A DNA stretch of 10,350 bases from Candidatus Omnitrophota bacterium (GCA_029567025.1 JAKQLT010000030.1:1-10350), one strand, 5' to 3'; shown: positions 1 to 7,673, counted from the first letter of the stretch. Numbers and translations are program-made. Notes: generated by a model not told the origin, from the letters alone.

Positions 1-653
1 ATCTGACCACCGTCGGAATAATCCGGATGATACGATTTAAACAAGCGCATAACGCCTTCTTGAACAATCCCAGGATAGGCCTTACAAATAACACTTTTCA
101 TATCTCCTTTATGGTATTCATTCGGGCCAAACACATTAAAGAATTTTAATCCTACGATTTTTTTCAACCATCCTTTTTCTAAAGCCAACAGGTCAAAATC
201 CTGTTTCGATTTTCCATAAAGATTAAGCGGGCGGCATAAACGAATCGTTTCTTCATCATCTTTATAGCCAAAAGACCCGTCGCCATACGTGGCCGCAGAG
301 CTCGCGTAAATAAATCGGACATTTTTCTTTAAAGCCCATTGCGCTAATATTTTGGTATACTCAAAATTATTCTCACGCAAAAAATTTTCATCACAACAAG
401 TTGTTGAGCTACACGCGCCCATATGAATAAGAGCCTCGACATTAAAAGGCAATTTGTCCTTTTCAATACAATCAAGAAACGATCGACTGTCATAATAAGA
501 ATGCCATTTTTTATTCAAAATATTTTTCTTTTTATCTTCAGGAAGGTCTTTTTCCTCATCCACAAGAATAATATGGTCTATTCCTAATTCATTAAGTTTA
601 GCGACGATACAACTCCCAATAAATCCTGCCGCGCCTGTAATGACAAACATCAT
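1..653 (-). CDS. hldD: ADP-L-glycero-D-manno-heptose 6-epimerase, C-terminus cut by window edge
   Basis: My translation gives about 217 residues of an extended short-chain dehydrogenase/epimerase. Visible are the Rossmann loop GAAGFIGS at residues 7-14, a HMGACSSTT segment, YASSAATYG, the catalytic YGKSK (YxxxK) and FFNVFGPNEYHKGDMKS. The ACSSTT and FGPxxxHKGxM stretches separate HldD from UDP-glucose epimerases. HldD converts ADP-D-glycero- to ADP-L-glycero-D-manno-heptose in the cytoplasm for the LPS inner core. The family is usually about 310-330 residues, so roughly a third lies beyond the left edge. Two ATGs stand in tandem (653 and 650). The first overlaps the upstream lipoprotein stop as ATGA. 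An AAGGAG Shine-Dalgarno at 663-658 lies 4 nt from the first and 7 nt from the second, so the second may be the real start. It is the last visible gene of the operon. Family assignment is confident. Confidence 0.93.
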   Translation of the reverse strand, partial: MMFVITGAAGFIGSCIVAKLNELGIDHIILVDEEKDLPEDKKKNILNKKWHSYYDSRSFLDCIEKDKLPFNVEALIHMGACSSTTCCDENFLRENNFEYTKILAQWALKKNVRFIYASSAATYGDGSFGYKDDEETIRLCRPLNLYGKSKQDFDLLALEKGWLKKIVGLKFFNVFGPNEYHKGDMKSVICKAYPGIVQEGVMRLFKSYHPDYSDGGQ

Positions 654-1255
654 TTTTCTCCTTTTGGTTCTTCCTTTTTCTGCATCTTATCTTCCATCAT
701 AATACGATTTCCTAACCGCGCGCCTAACACATATCCTAAATCCCGATAAAAAATTTCTTTTCTTTGAGCGATAATTTCATCCTCAAAGGCAGCAACAGCC
801 CTTCCAGAATCAAGCTCAATCATCTTTCCTTCTATTTTTAATATTTTTGTTTTATTACGCAAAAAAAACCGCGAAAACCACGACGGCTCAAACCATGCGA
901 CAACACGGCCTTCAATAATAAAATCAGAACGCTCCATATTTTCTTTAGTCATAATTTCCCATCGAGACTTTTTTTCTTGAAACGCGTCATAAGCGCCCCT
1001 GACCATCATCAAAGCTGTTTTATGACATTCCTCGGTTGCCGCAACATTTTCGCCTGGAATAAACGGAGGCATCAATATCTTTGAACCTTGCGCCAATAGC
1101 TCTGGATGGATCATATTAAAAAATTTCAACGGCTTATAAGACTCTTTAGATTTAAATTCCGCAAGAAAATCAGAAGGAGCGCTTTTTAACCACGCACAGC
1201 TGGATAAAAAAAGAAAAAAAAGCCCCACAAAAATATTTTTAAAAATTTTCTTCAT
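650..1255 (-). CDS. Small lipoprotein of unknown function, possible LpoB/CsgG-N-like fold
   Basis: The 201-residue product starts with a lysine pair, a hydrophobic run and a lipobox (LSSC, Cys20), so it should be exported and lipid-anchored. The mature part has the order: a strand plus motif ILMPPFIPGENVAATEE (60-76), a helix with HKTALMMVRGAYDAF (79-92), then SDFIIEGRVVAWF (110-122), a segment with KILKIEGKMIELDSGRAVAAFE (137-158), and a basic/acidic tail. The order 'short strand - helix - adyvieG strand - strand with D.(s)G..v' resembles LpoB/CsgG-N-type periplasmic domains, but this is pattern impression only and no signature motif confirms it. It lies 1 bp downstream of the DUF21/CBS gene and overlaps hldD by 4 bp, so an envelope role is likely. 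No strong Shine-Dalgarno precedes it, which suggests translational coupling. The exact function is not recognised. Confidence 0.8.
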   Translation of the reverse strand: MKKIFKNIFVGLFFLFLSSCAWLKSAPSDFLAEFKSKESYKPLKFFNMIHPELLAQGSKILMPPFIPGENVAATEECHKTALMMVRGAYDAFQEKKSRWEIMTKENMERSDFIIEGRVVAWFEPSWFSRFFLRNKTKILKIEGKMIELDSGRAVAAFEDEIIAQRKEIFYRDLGYVLGARLGNRIMMEDKMQKKEEPKGEK

Positions 1256-1256
1256 C

Positions 1257-2273
1257 TTATTTTATTTCTTGATTCTTTTTAAACTGCTGGATCCTCGCGA
1301 CATCTTTTTCATCATAAATCTCGCCAAAAAGTTCTTCTAACACATCTTCCATCGTAACTAACCCCACGTCTTTCCCTCGAGCGTCCTGAACAATAAAAAA
1401 ATGCTGATTCGTCATTTGAAATTTTTCTAAAAGTGTGTCCGCCTTCATAAACCAACTGACAAAAATCGGCGCCTGCATAAAATCCCGCACGTGCGCCTTA
1501 TCATTATCTTTCGCCATTTCTCTTAATAACACCCGCTGTTGTACCACACCGACAAAATCATGCGGGTCTTTATCAAAGACCGCGATCCGGCTATATCGAG
1601 AATGGATAACCATGTCTTTAACTTCTGCTAATGTTTTAGAGGCCTCAATGGCATAAATCCCGTCAATAGGTTTCATAATTTGAGCCGCACGGATATCATT
1701 TAATTTAAACACGCGATTACATAAAACTTCTTCGTCCATTTCAACCGTTCCTTCAGCCCGTCCCAATTTCAACATCATCCGAATTTCATCTTCCGTGACT
1801 TTGGGCCCGCGTTTATATTTACCGGGCAAAACAGCTTTTGATATTTTTAACATGAAGGAAACAACAGGATAAAAAAACCAAACAAGCCAACGCACAGGTT
1901 TCGCCATCCATAATCCGACAATAGAGCGATAACGCTCGCCAATCGTTTTAGGAATAATTTCGCCCAATATAATAATCAAGAAAGTAACAACCGCCGAAGC
2001 AAGCCCTAACCATTGATTCCCCCAAAAAAAAGATACTTTTTGTCCAATAAAAATAGAACCCACAATATTAATCGCGTTATTCAAAATAACAATTGTCGCG
2101 ATCGTATCAGAAATATGTTCTTTAATAAACAATAAATCGTCGGCGTTTGGCTTATTATGCTCTTTCAAAACTTTCACCCGCACCGTTGATAAACTTAAGA
2201 TTGCGGCTTCTGCCATGGAGCAAAGAGCCGAACCTAACAAAACACTAAAAAACAACAAAAAAACAGCAACCAT
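1257..2273 (-). CDS. CNNM/DUF21 membrane protein with CBS pair (HlyC/CorC family)
   Basis: The 338-residue protein has a DUF21 transmembrane domain (about 1-150) with family hallmarks: SMAEAAILSLSTVRVKVL (19-36), ILNNAINIVGS (63-73) and GEIIPKTIGERY (104-115). Several hydrophobic spans fall at roughly 3-20, 58-78, 90-105 and 118-145. A cytosolic CBS pair follows at about 197-320, ending in GLVTMEDVLEELFGEIYDEKD, the standard end of the second CBS domain. Members are linked to Mg2+ (and Co2+) efflux or homeostasis in the inner membrane, and some have been called hemolysins without good support. The C-terminal CorC_HlyC domain found in many members is absent, since the protein ends about 18 residues after the CBS pair. 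The start is 2 bp after folA. A Shine-Dalgarno-like AAAGG lies 8-9 nt before the ATG, inside the folA end. Family is certain; the transported ion is inferred from relatives. Confidence 0.92.
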   Translation of the reverse strand: MVAVFLLFFSVLLGSALCSMAEAAILSLSTVRVKVLKEHNKPNADDLLFIKEHISDTIATIVILNNAINIVGSIFIGQKVSFFWGNQWLGLASAVVTFLIIILGEIIPKTIGERYRSIVGLWMAKPVRWLVWFFYPVVSFMLKISKAVLPGKYKRGPKVTEDEIRMMLKLGRAEGTVEMDEEVLCNRVFKLNDIRAAQIMKPIDGIYAIEASKTLAEVKDMVIHSRYSRIAVFDKDPHDFVGVVQQRVLLREMAKDNDKAHVRDFMQAPIFVSWFMKADTLLEKFQMTNQHFFIVQDARGKDVGLVTMEDVLEELFGEIYDEKDVARIQQFKKNQEIK

Positions 2274-2275
2274 AA

Positions 2276-2818
2276 TTAACGCCTTTGGTATTGAGCAAAA
2301 TAAAAAGTTGTTTCGTTCTCTGAAAAAACAGAGGTAAACTCGATGCGCTTAAAATCATTCTGAAACGCGCGTTCCCGTAAAGGGAAAAAGACATCACACG
2401 AAAAATCCTCCAAAATATGCGTCATATAAATAGTTCTTAACTGCGGCAGGTCTATGGCTTGACGGTAAATTTCAGCCCCGCCTATTACAAAGGCCTTATC
2501 AACTTTTTCTTTATAAACCGTTTCTAACAACTCAAAGACATGGGAAAAACTTTCAGCTTTTTCAACGCCTTCGGGAAATGTCAGCTCATTATTTTTGGTT
2601 AAAACAATATTGACGCGATCCGGCAAAGGCCGAAAATGACCCGGCAATGATTCCCACGTTTTACGCCCCATAATAACCGCGTTTTTTTTATTCTTTGACG
2701 CTGTTGTCGTTATCTTTTTAAAATATTTAAGATCCTCCGACAAACGCCACGGCAACCGGCCTTTTTGGCCAATACCATAATTTTTATCAAGAGCTACTAT
2801 TAGATGAATGAGAATCAT
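2276..2818 (-). CDS. folA: Dihydrofolate reductase
   Basis: The protein reduces dihydrofolate to tetrahydrofolate with NADPH in the cytoplasm. Its 180 residues carry the type I DHFR signatures in order: IVALDKNYGIGQKGRLPW (7-24), the catalytic acid aligned to E. coli Asp27 at Asp29 in SEDLKYFK, VIMGRKTWESLP (48-59) with the cofactor-binding GR.TWES, and VIGGAEIY (111-118). Length is a little above the 159 residues of E. coli FolA, with small insertions around 38-46 and at the C-terminus. The start codon overlaps the thyA stop as ATGA (4 bp). No clear Shine-Dalgarno is seen, so translation is probably coupled to thyA. That fits function: ThyA makes dihydrofolate and FolA recycles it. Confidence 0.97.
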   Translation of the reverse strand: MILIHLIVALDKNYGIGQKGRLPWRLSEDLKYFKKITTTASKNKKNAVIMGRKTWESLPGHFRPLPDRVNIVLTKNNELTFPEGVEKAESFSHVFELLETVYKEKVDKAFVIGGAEIYRQAIDLPQLRTIYMTHILEDFSCDVFFPLRERAFQNDFKRIEFTSVFSENETTFYFAQYQRR

Positions 2819-3630
2819 ACGGCAATAGGGAATTTAATAAAAGGTTCGTGCTGATAATTTTCAAGCTTAATATCTTCAAAAGTCATCTCAAGCGTTTTTT
2901 TATTATTCAATTTTAAAACCGGCAAGGGTTTCGGCGTTCGTGTCAATTGTATTTTCAATCCCTCAATATGATTAAGATAAATATGCGCGTCGCCTAACGT
3001 ATGAACAAAAATTCCAGGAACCAAAGAACATTCCTGCGCGATCATAGACATCAAAAGCGCGTAACTTGCGATATTAAACGGCACCCCTAAAGCAACATCC
3101 GCAGAGCGTTGATACAGTTGGCAATCCAGACGGCCGTTGATCACAAAAAATTGAAAAAACGCGTGGCACGGCGGCAAGGCCATACGCTCCAGATCAGCCA
3201 CATTCCACGCGCTCACAATAATCCGACGGGAATCTGGTTTATTTTTAATCATCTCGATGACTTGCGCGATCTGATCAACATAATGTTTTTGATAAGTCTT
3301 TGTCTTTTCATCCCAAACAAATTTTTCCCATTTACGCCATTGATATCCATAAACAGGCCCCAATTCTCCATCTTCTTTAGCCCAAGCATTCCAAATAGGC
3401 GTATGCTGTTTCAAATCATCGTTAATATTTGTCGCGCCCCGTAAAAACCATAAAAGCTCATACACAACCCCATCAAATAAAACTTTTTTCGTCGTTAATA
3501 AAGGAAATCCTTGTCGTAAATCAAATTTCATCTGATAACCAAAAACCGCGATCGTTCCCGTCCCTGTGCGGTCTTCTTTTTTTTCGCCGTGGGCTAATAT
3601 ATATCTCACTAAATCTAAATATTGTTTCAT
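2815..3630 (-). CDS. thyA: Thymidylate synthase
   Basis: The 271-residue protein methylates dUMP to dTMP using 5,10-methylenetetrahydrofolate and releases dihydrofolate. It matches classical ThyA from end to end: EDRTGTGTIAVFG (19-31), LLTTKKV (44-50), ELLWFLRG (58-65), PDSRRIIVSAWN (132-143), the nucleophile Cys155 in ALPPCHAFFQF, and QLYQRSADVALGVPFNIASYALL (171-193). The length is close to E. coli ThyA (264). The gene starts 25 bp after apbE, the largest gap in the compact part of the operon. No Shine-Dalgarno is visible in AAAAAACTTTTATG, but a possible extended -10 box lies only 12 nt upstream (see that entry). Its end overlaps folA by 4 bp. This is a conventional thyA-folA pair rather than the flavin-dependent ThyX route. 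Confidence 0.98.
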   Translation of the reverse strand: MKQYLDLVRYILAHGEKKEDRTGTGTIAVFGYQMKFDLRQGFPLLTTKKVLFDGVVYELLWFLRGATNINDDLKQHTPIWNAWAKEDGELGPVYGYQWRKWEKFVWDEKTKTYQKHYVDQIAQVIEMIKNKPDSRRIIVSAWNVADLERMALPPCHAFFQFFVINGRLDCQLYQRSADVALGVPFNIASYALLMSMIAQECSLVPGIFVHTLGDAHIYLNHIEGLKIQLTRTPKPLPVLKLNNKKTLEMTFEDIKLENYQHEPFIKFPIAV

Positions 3631-3641
3631 AAAAGTTTTTT

Positions 3642-3650
3642 ATTATACCA
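3642..3650 (-). promoter_or_regulatory. Possible extended -10 promoter box before thyA
   Basis: On the minus strand the apbE-thyA gap reads TGGTATAAT: a perfect TATAAT (3647-3642) with the TG of an extended -10 one base upstream. I see no good -35 hexamer about 17 bp further up. Initiation 6-8 nt downstream of the box would fall near 3635, about 5 nt before the thyA ATG. There is also no Shine-Dalgarno in the gap. Such a transcript would therefore be nearly leaderless. The region is AT-rich, so a chance match is possible. Confidence 0.35.
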
Positions 3651-3655
3651 AAGGC

Positions 3656-4699
3656 TTATTCTTTTACCTGAAAATTTTTATACTCTTTGCTGAAAGTCCG
3701 TAAATATCCTTCTCTCTCGGATGCCGGTGTTAAAATCAAGCTCGCGACATCAGGGCCTAAGGCATTGATAAGTTCCACTCCTTGTTGAGGGCCTAAAACG
3801 CATAGAGCGGTTGACAACGCATCCGCATCTTGCGCGGTATGAGCAATAACCGTCGCGCTGACGACCTCATCCGATGGAAAACCTGTTTTCGGATTAATAA
3901 TATGCGCGTATCTCTTTTCTTGAATTTCAAAAAATTGTTCATAATCGCCCGAGGTCGTAATCGCTTTATTACTTACTAAAACAGTATCAATCATTCTTGT
4001 ATTATCTCTCGGATCGCGAATCCCAACGCGCCATGCGCGGCCTTCACAATTGGTTCCGCCCGCGTAAATATCTCCACCCGCATCAATAAGAAAATCAGAA
4101 AACCCCGATTGGCGGAAAACAGCCGCAGCCTCATCCACCGCATAGCCTTTGGCAATCCCGCTTAAATCTAATTTCACCGTAGGATGTGAAAGCTGAACAT
4201 TATAATTTTTCAATAATTTAATTTGAGAGGCACCTGTTAATTTTAAAATCTTCTCAATATCTCTTTTACGAGGCAAAACGTTTTTCTCTTTGCTGTTTTT
4301 CCATAATTGCACAAGCGGCCAGACCGTGACATCAAAAGCGCCGTCGCTAATGGTGGAAAAATAAATAGCCTTCGCAAGCAAAAGATAAACCTTTTTATCA
4401 ACGCTAACCGGTTTTGTCTTCGATGTATTTATTTTAGAAATATCCGAACGCTCATCAAAAACACTCATCATGCGCGATGTATTTTCTATCGACTTCCACG
4501 CGGTCTTAAAAGCATTATAAACAGCCTCTTCTTGAGAATTCTCTGAGCAAACATCAAACCGCACCACTGTCCCCATGGCAAGTTTGGTCTCGCTATATTT
4601 ATGAAGCGGGGCCTTGAAAATAGGAATATCTTGGGAAATCAAGAAAATGCCCGCCGCTAACAAAAAAATAATCCCGTAATGAAGAAATACTTTTCTCAT
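3656..4699 (-). CDS. apbE: FAD:protein FMN transferase
   Basis: The enzyme links FMN covalently to Thr/Ser of extracytoplasmic flavoproteins, such as NqrB/NqrC or RnfG-type subunits, using FAD and Mg2+. The 347 residues begin with a hydrophobic span (about 8-22) without a lipobox Cys, so a signal anchor is likelier than a lipoprotein. The ApbE domain then shows LAMGTVVRFDV (40-50), LDLSGIAKGYAVD (177-189), DAGGDIYAGG (206-215), AITTSGDYEQFF (246-257), HIINPKTGFP (266-275) and the Mg2+-binding DADALSTAL (291-299). Length is normal for the family. It starts 2 bp after the glycosyltransferase gene with a purine-rich ribosome site (GAGAAG). No target flavoprotein is encoded in this window, so its substrate lies elsewhere in the genome. 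Confidence 0.95.
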   Translation of the reverse strand: MRKVFLHYGIIFLLAAGIFLISQDIPIFKAPLHKYSETKLAMGTVVRFDVCSENSQEEAVYNAFKTAWKSIENTSRMMSVFDERSDISKINTSKTKPVSVDKKVYLLLAKAIYFSTISDGAFDVTVWPLVQLWKNSKEKNVLPRKRDIEKILKLTGASQIKLLKNYNVQLSHPTVKLDLSGIAKGYAVDEAAAVFRQSGFSDFLIDAGGDIYAGGTNCEGRAWRVGIRDPRDNTRMIDTVLVSNKAITTSGDYEQFFEIQEKRYAHIINPKTGFPSDEVVSATVIAHTAQDADALSTALCVLGPQQGVELINALGPDVASLILTPASEREGYLRTFSKEYKNFQVKE

Positions 4700-4701
4700 T
4701 T

Positions 4702-6312
4702 TTATTTCTTCTCTTTCATTTGAATAAGCCTTTGCATGATAGGGATAATAACATTTAAATCATAAACATACAACGCCGCAGAACCTCTTTTCGAAGAATC
4801 CCTTAAGAATTCTATTGACCGCATTAAATGTTCGTTGTGCTCTAAAACAAACCGCTCGAGCAAAAAAGAAGAAAAATGAGGATAAGTTTTATAGGGCGGC
4901 ATATTTTTGAAAATAAATTCAATAGGACCGGCTAATTGCGAAGAAAACCGCAATTTATCCTCGGTTAAAGAAACATAGGCCTGCGGGTCAAGAATAAAAT
5001 AACGATAGCCGTCTTGATAGGATTTAAGCAACACGCCAAAATTGTTAGACGCCTCAATGACATCCTTACTATTTAAAACAAATAATTTCTGAATCATTTC
5101 CTGCGTTGATAAAAACTTGGCCTTGGGGTCTTTATTTAAAACGTCTTGAATCGAGGTCGCATAATCCGTTTTAAAAAGAATAATCTCGCGCGACTTTAAT
5201 AAATGCTGGCCAAACATAATAACAACTAAAGCGGCAATGAGCGGCTTATAAAAAACTTTTTTTCCTTGGTATAAAACATCAATCATATATGCGACGGCCA
5301 TAGCCATAAAAGGAAAAACAACGCATAAATAACGCACGCCTTTTTCCTGCGGGAAAGAAAATAAAACCATTAAAAAAAGGCTTAATGCGAACGGCAAAAG
5401 ATAGGCCCATTTCTTCTTCCACAAAAAATACAAATTCGCGAAAAAAAACAGCCCGAAAAACACGCTCTCTAATTTAAATAAATAATACGGATAGGAAAAC
5501 AAATTCACCCATGAAAAATGACCTTGTGCCAGATGCGACTGGTGAAACATCCAAGCAAACGTAATATAGGTATTTTTTCCTTTATCTAAACTTCCTAAAA
5601 GAAAAATAATGGCCAAAAACGTCACGGTATTGTAAACATATTTCCTGATATCAAATTTTTTCTTATCGGAAAAACTAATAAAAAGCTCACAAAAACCCAT
5701 AATCACAGGAATAATAATCATGCGGTAATTAGACAAAAAAACAAGGCTTAAAAAAAACGAAGAAACAAACGTCCTCCCATTCATCCCTCGAGAAGAAAGA
5801 TAAAAATACACGCCTACTAAAAAACAAAAAAGAGATAAAGATTCTTGAAGCGCTAAACGGGAATAAAACATGTGGCTCGGCAATAAAGCCAGAATAGCGG
5901 CAGACAATAACGCAACGTTTTTTGACTGATAATAACGCCTCGCTAAAAGATAGGTCATGCCGATAGATAAAACACCAAAAAACGCTGAAACCAAACGTGT
6001 AAAATACCAATCCTGTGGATTTGAAAAAAAGAAGCCCCGCAAGTTAGAGATAAAAAGCCATAATGATTTCGCGCTCGATAAGGCAAAAGATCCGGAAACC
6101 TGAAGGATCTTAAAAAACTCGCCCAAATCTTTAGCAGGATTTCTTTGGATTAATTCGACAAACGGCCGTCCCGCATTAAGCCACAAACCCTCATCATAAA
6201 AGAAAAATTGATTTTCCGCGATGCGATGAAAGCGCATAAAAACGCCGACAATAATCAATATGCCTAAAATAAAGCTAGCTGTTTTTTTAAAATCGACCCG
6301 GATAAAATCCAT
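4702..6312 (-). CDS. GT-C membrane glycosyltransferase, GT39/ArnT-like
   Basis: The 536-residue protein has a polytopic membrane part (about 12-380, roughly ten or more hydrophobic spans) and a soluble C-terminal part of some 150 residues. After the first span comes FFYDEGLW (37-44); an acidic DE pair in the first external loop is the hallmark of GT-C enzymes that use polyprenyl-phosphate sugars. The block LLSAAILALLPSHMFYSRLALQES (135-158) and the later KGVRYLCVVFPFMAMAVAY (324-342) are typical of the Pmt/ArnT (GT39/GT83) superfamily. It probably adds a sugar to a lipid or protein on the outer face of the inner membrane; donor and acceptor cannot be read from sequence. A Shine-Dalgarno AAGGA lies 9 nt before the ATG. 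With hldD in the same operon, an envelope-glycan role is reasonable but inferred. Confidence 0.85.
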   Translation of the reverse strand: MDFIRVDFKKTASFILGILIIVGVFMRFHRIAENQFFFYDEGLWLNAGRPFVELIQRNPAKDLGEFFKILQVSGSFALSSAKSLWLFISNLRGFFFSNPQDWYFTRLVSAFFGVLSIGMTYLLARRYYQSKNVALLSAAILALLPSHMFYSRLALQESLSLFCFLVGVYFYLSSRGMNGRTFVSSFFLSLVFLSNYRMIIIPVIMGFCELFISFSDKKKFDIRKYVYNTVTFLAIIFLLGSLDKGKNTYITFAWMFHQSHLAQGHFSWVNLFSYPYYLFKLESVFFGLFFFANLYFLWKKKWAYLLPFALSLFLMVLFSFPQEKGVRYLCVVFPFMAMAVAYMIDVLYQGKKVFYKPLIAALVVIMFGQHLLKSREIILFKTDYATSIQDVLNKDPKAKFLSTQEMIQKLFVLNSKDVIEASNNFGVLLKSYQDGYRYFILDPQAYVSLTEDKLRFSSQLAGPIEFIFKNMPPYKTYPHFSSFLLERFVLEHNEHLMRSIEFLRDSSKRGSAALYVYDLNVIIPIMQRLIQMKEKK

Positions 6313-6331
6313 TTTTTCTTTTCCTTAAATA

Positions 6332-6757
6332 TTAAAGATCGTCGGTATGGAGCATGTCTATTTTTCGACGAGAAGATTTTATTTCTGAATGATGGTGTTT
6401 TTCTTTAAGGATTTTTTCTTTTAATTTTAAAGGCCTTTTCGCTTTTGCCCGTCTTTTCTTGGCTTTTTCATAAGTCTTGTCTAAGCGTGCCTGTTGTTGT
6501 ATTTGTTCCAACTTTTTAATCAATAACACCCGCGCATAAAAACGGTTACGCCCTTGCTCACGATAATTTTGACATTTGACCGCAAGGCCCGTTGGAATAT
6601 GTTCCAAGCAAACACACGTCGAAACCTTATTCACATTCTGTCCGCCGGGGCCTGAAGAACGGATAAAACGCTCTTTGATGTCATGCTCGAAAAGATGCAC
6701 TCGCCGCATCTTTTTTTCTAAATCTTTTTCTTTATCTGATAACTTCTGCCACATCAT
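6332..6757 (-). CDS. GGQ-domain peptide chain release factor-like protein
   Basis: At 141 residues this is only the peptidyl-tRNA hydrolysis domain of a class I release factor. The segment RFIRSSGPGGQNVNKVSTCV (30-49) holds the catalytic GGQ at 38-40, followed by LEHIPTGLAVKCQNYREQGRNR (51-72), which resembles RF1/RF2 (HIPTG... QC...S Q..NR) more than ArfB/YaeJ. Stop-codon recognition domains are missing. The C-terminus (about 95-133) is strongly basic (KKRRAKAKRPLKLK), as in stalled-ribosome rescue factors of the ArfB/mtRF-R group, where a basic tail binds the empty mRNA channel. The likely role is hydrolysis of peptidyl-tRNA on stalled ribosomes or released 50S subunits. It starts 3 bp after prmA; two tandem ATGs (6757, 6754) are both possible starts. 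Domain assignment is sure; the exact subfamily is not. Confidence 0.9.
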   Translation of the reverse strand: MMWQKLSDKEKDLEKKMRRVHLFEHDIKERFIRSSGPGGQNVNKVSTCVCLEHIPTGLAVKCQNYREQGRNRFYARVLLIKKLEQIQQQARLDKTYEKAKKRRAKAKRPLKLKEKILKEKHHHSEIKSSRRKIDMLHTDDL

Positions 6758-6760
6758 TTT

Positions 6761-7618
6761 TTAATAAACCTTTTGATATAGCAAGGCCGCCCACTCTTTG
6801 CCTTTGATGATTTTTATAAGCCGCAGCGGAAAACTTTTAAAGGCCTTTTTAAACTTAGAAATATTCTCTAACGATATTCCAGAAACAGCTAAATATTTTT
6901 TATCGCCGACAAACGAAACGATTTTTTCCTTAAAAAGGATAAGATCCTGCGTCACTAAATTCGCCGCAACAAAATCATATTTCTCGCGAGATACTATTTT
7001 CCCAATATCTTGAACTTTAATTGTTTGCTCTTTAACGCGGTTACGCCTAAAATTTTCTTGAGCGATTTTAACAGATTCTTTATCAATATCCACGGCTTTA
7101 ATAAACGCGGCGCCGCATTTTTGCGCGATAATTGCTAAAATCCCTGTGCCTGTGCCGATATCAATAAAAGATGCAAATTTCCCTTTTTGGCCTTCAATCA
7201 ACTGCGCCATAAATTTAGTTGTCTCATGCAAACCTGTGCCAAACGCTAACGATGTGTCAATATAAATAGGAATGCGGCTAATTTTTCTATATTTATTTTT
7301 ATACGACGCGGGGACAATATCAAATGTGTTGGAAAGCCGAAACGGTTTAAACGATTTCTTCCAAGCATCCCGCCAATTTTGCGTTAACAAACGATTAATA
7401 GAAATCTTAATGTTTTTTATTTTGAGTTTCAAAAAATCATTTTTTAATTTTTGTGCGAGAAGTTTCGAAGGCAAATAAACAGCTAAAAATCTTTTATCTT
7501 TTGAAATTGACTGAACAATGTTTTCCTCTGTGATGCTACGCTGTAATAAAAGGCGTCTTATCAATTCTATTTTTACATCATCGCCATCATCAATTTTAAA
7601 ACGAATTTCAAATAACAT
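6761..7618 (-). CDS. prmA: Ribosomal protein L11 methyltransferase
   Basis: This SAM-dependent enzyme trimethylates ribosomal protein L11. The 285 residues have the PrmA layout: a small N-terminal substrate-recognition domain (about 1-75), a linker with NWRDAWKKSFKPFRL (81-95), then a Rossmann methyltransferase domain. In that domain are IDTSLAFGTGLHETT (120-134), motif I DIGTGTGILAI (153-163), the acidic ribose-binding VDID (176-179), and AANLV (218-222) in place of the NILA-type motif, then LAVSGI (243-248). Length is close to E. coli PrmA (293). Many lysines reflect the AT-rich code. The start lies 20 nt past palindrome copy 1. No good Shine-Dalgarno is present in that leader, so the nearby hairpin could matter for initiation. 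It is the first gene of the tightly packed part of the operon. Confidence 0.93.
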   Translation of the reverse strand: MLFEIRFKIDDGDDVKIELIRRLLLQRSITEENIVQSISKDKRFLAVYLPSKLLAQKLKNDFLKLKIKNIKISINRLLTQNWRDAWKKSFKPFRLSNTFDIVPASYKNKYRKISRIPIYIDTSLAFGTGLHETTKFMAQLIEGQKGKFASFIDIGTGTGILAIIAQKCGAAFIKAVDIDKESVKIAQENFRRNRVKEQTIKVQDIGKIVSREKYDFVAANLVTQDLILFKEKIVSFVGDKKYLAVSGISLENISKFKKAFKSFPLRLIKIIKGKEWAALLYQKVY

Positions 7619-7638
7619 TTATCAAGACCATAGTTTAT

Positions 7639-7671
7639 CCCCTAGTACCACATCAGATGTGGTACTAGGGG
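7639..7671. repeat. Palindromic repeat copy 1 (33 bp, gpmI-prmA gap)
   Basis: This is a perfect inverted repeat with 16-bp arms around a single central A. The core TACCACATCAGATGTGGTA (7646-7664) is extended by the outer arms CCCCTAG and CTAGGGG. It begins 2 nt after the gpmI stop and ends 20 nt before the prmA start, so it fills most of the 55-bp gap. As RNA it would form a very stable hairpin, but no T-run follows on either strand, so it lacks the form of an intrinsic terminator. The core recurs three more times to the right. Confidence 0.93.
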
Positions 7672-7673
7672 GG

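Noticed and set aside
4197..4203. TATAAT-like words inside apbE and gpmI as promoters
   Set aside because: They lie deep within coding regions of AT-rich genes, with no supporting -35 and no downstream gene start.
7639..7671. Copies 1 and 2 of the palindrome as intrinsic transcription terminators
   Set aside because: Neither is followed by a T-run on either strand. Copy 1 is followed on the minus strand by ATAAACTATGG and copy 2 by CAACAAGGG, and co-directional genes start 14-20 nt later.
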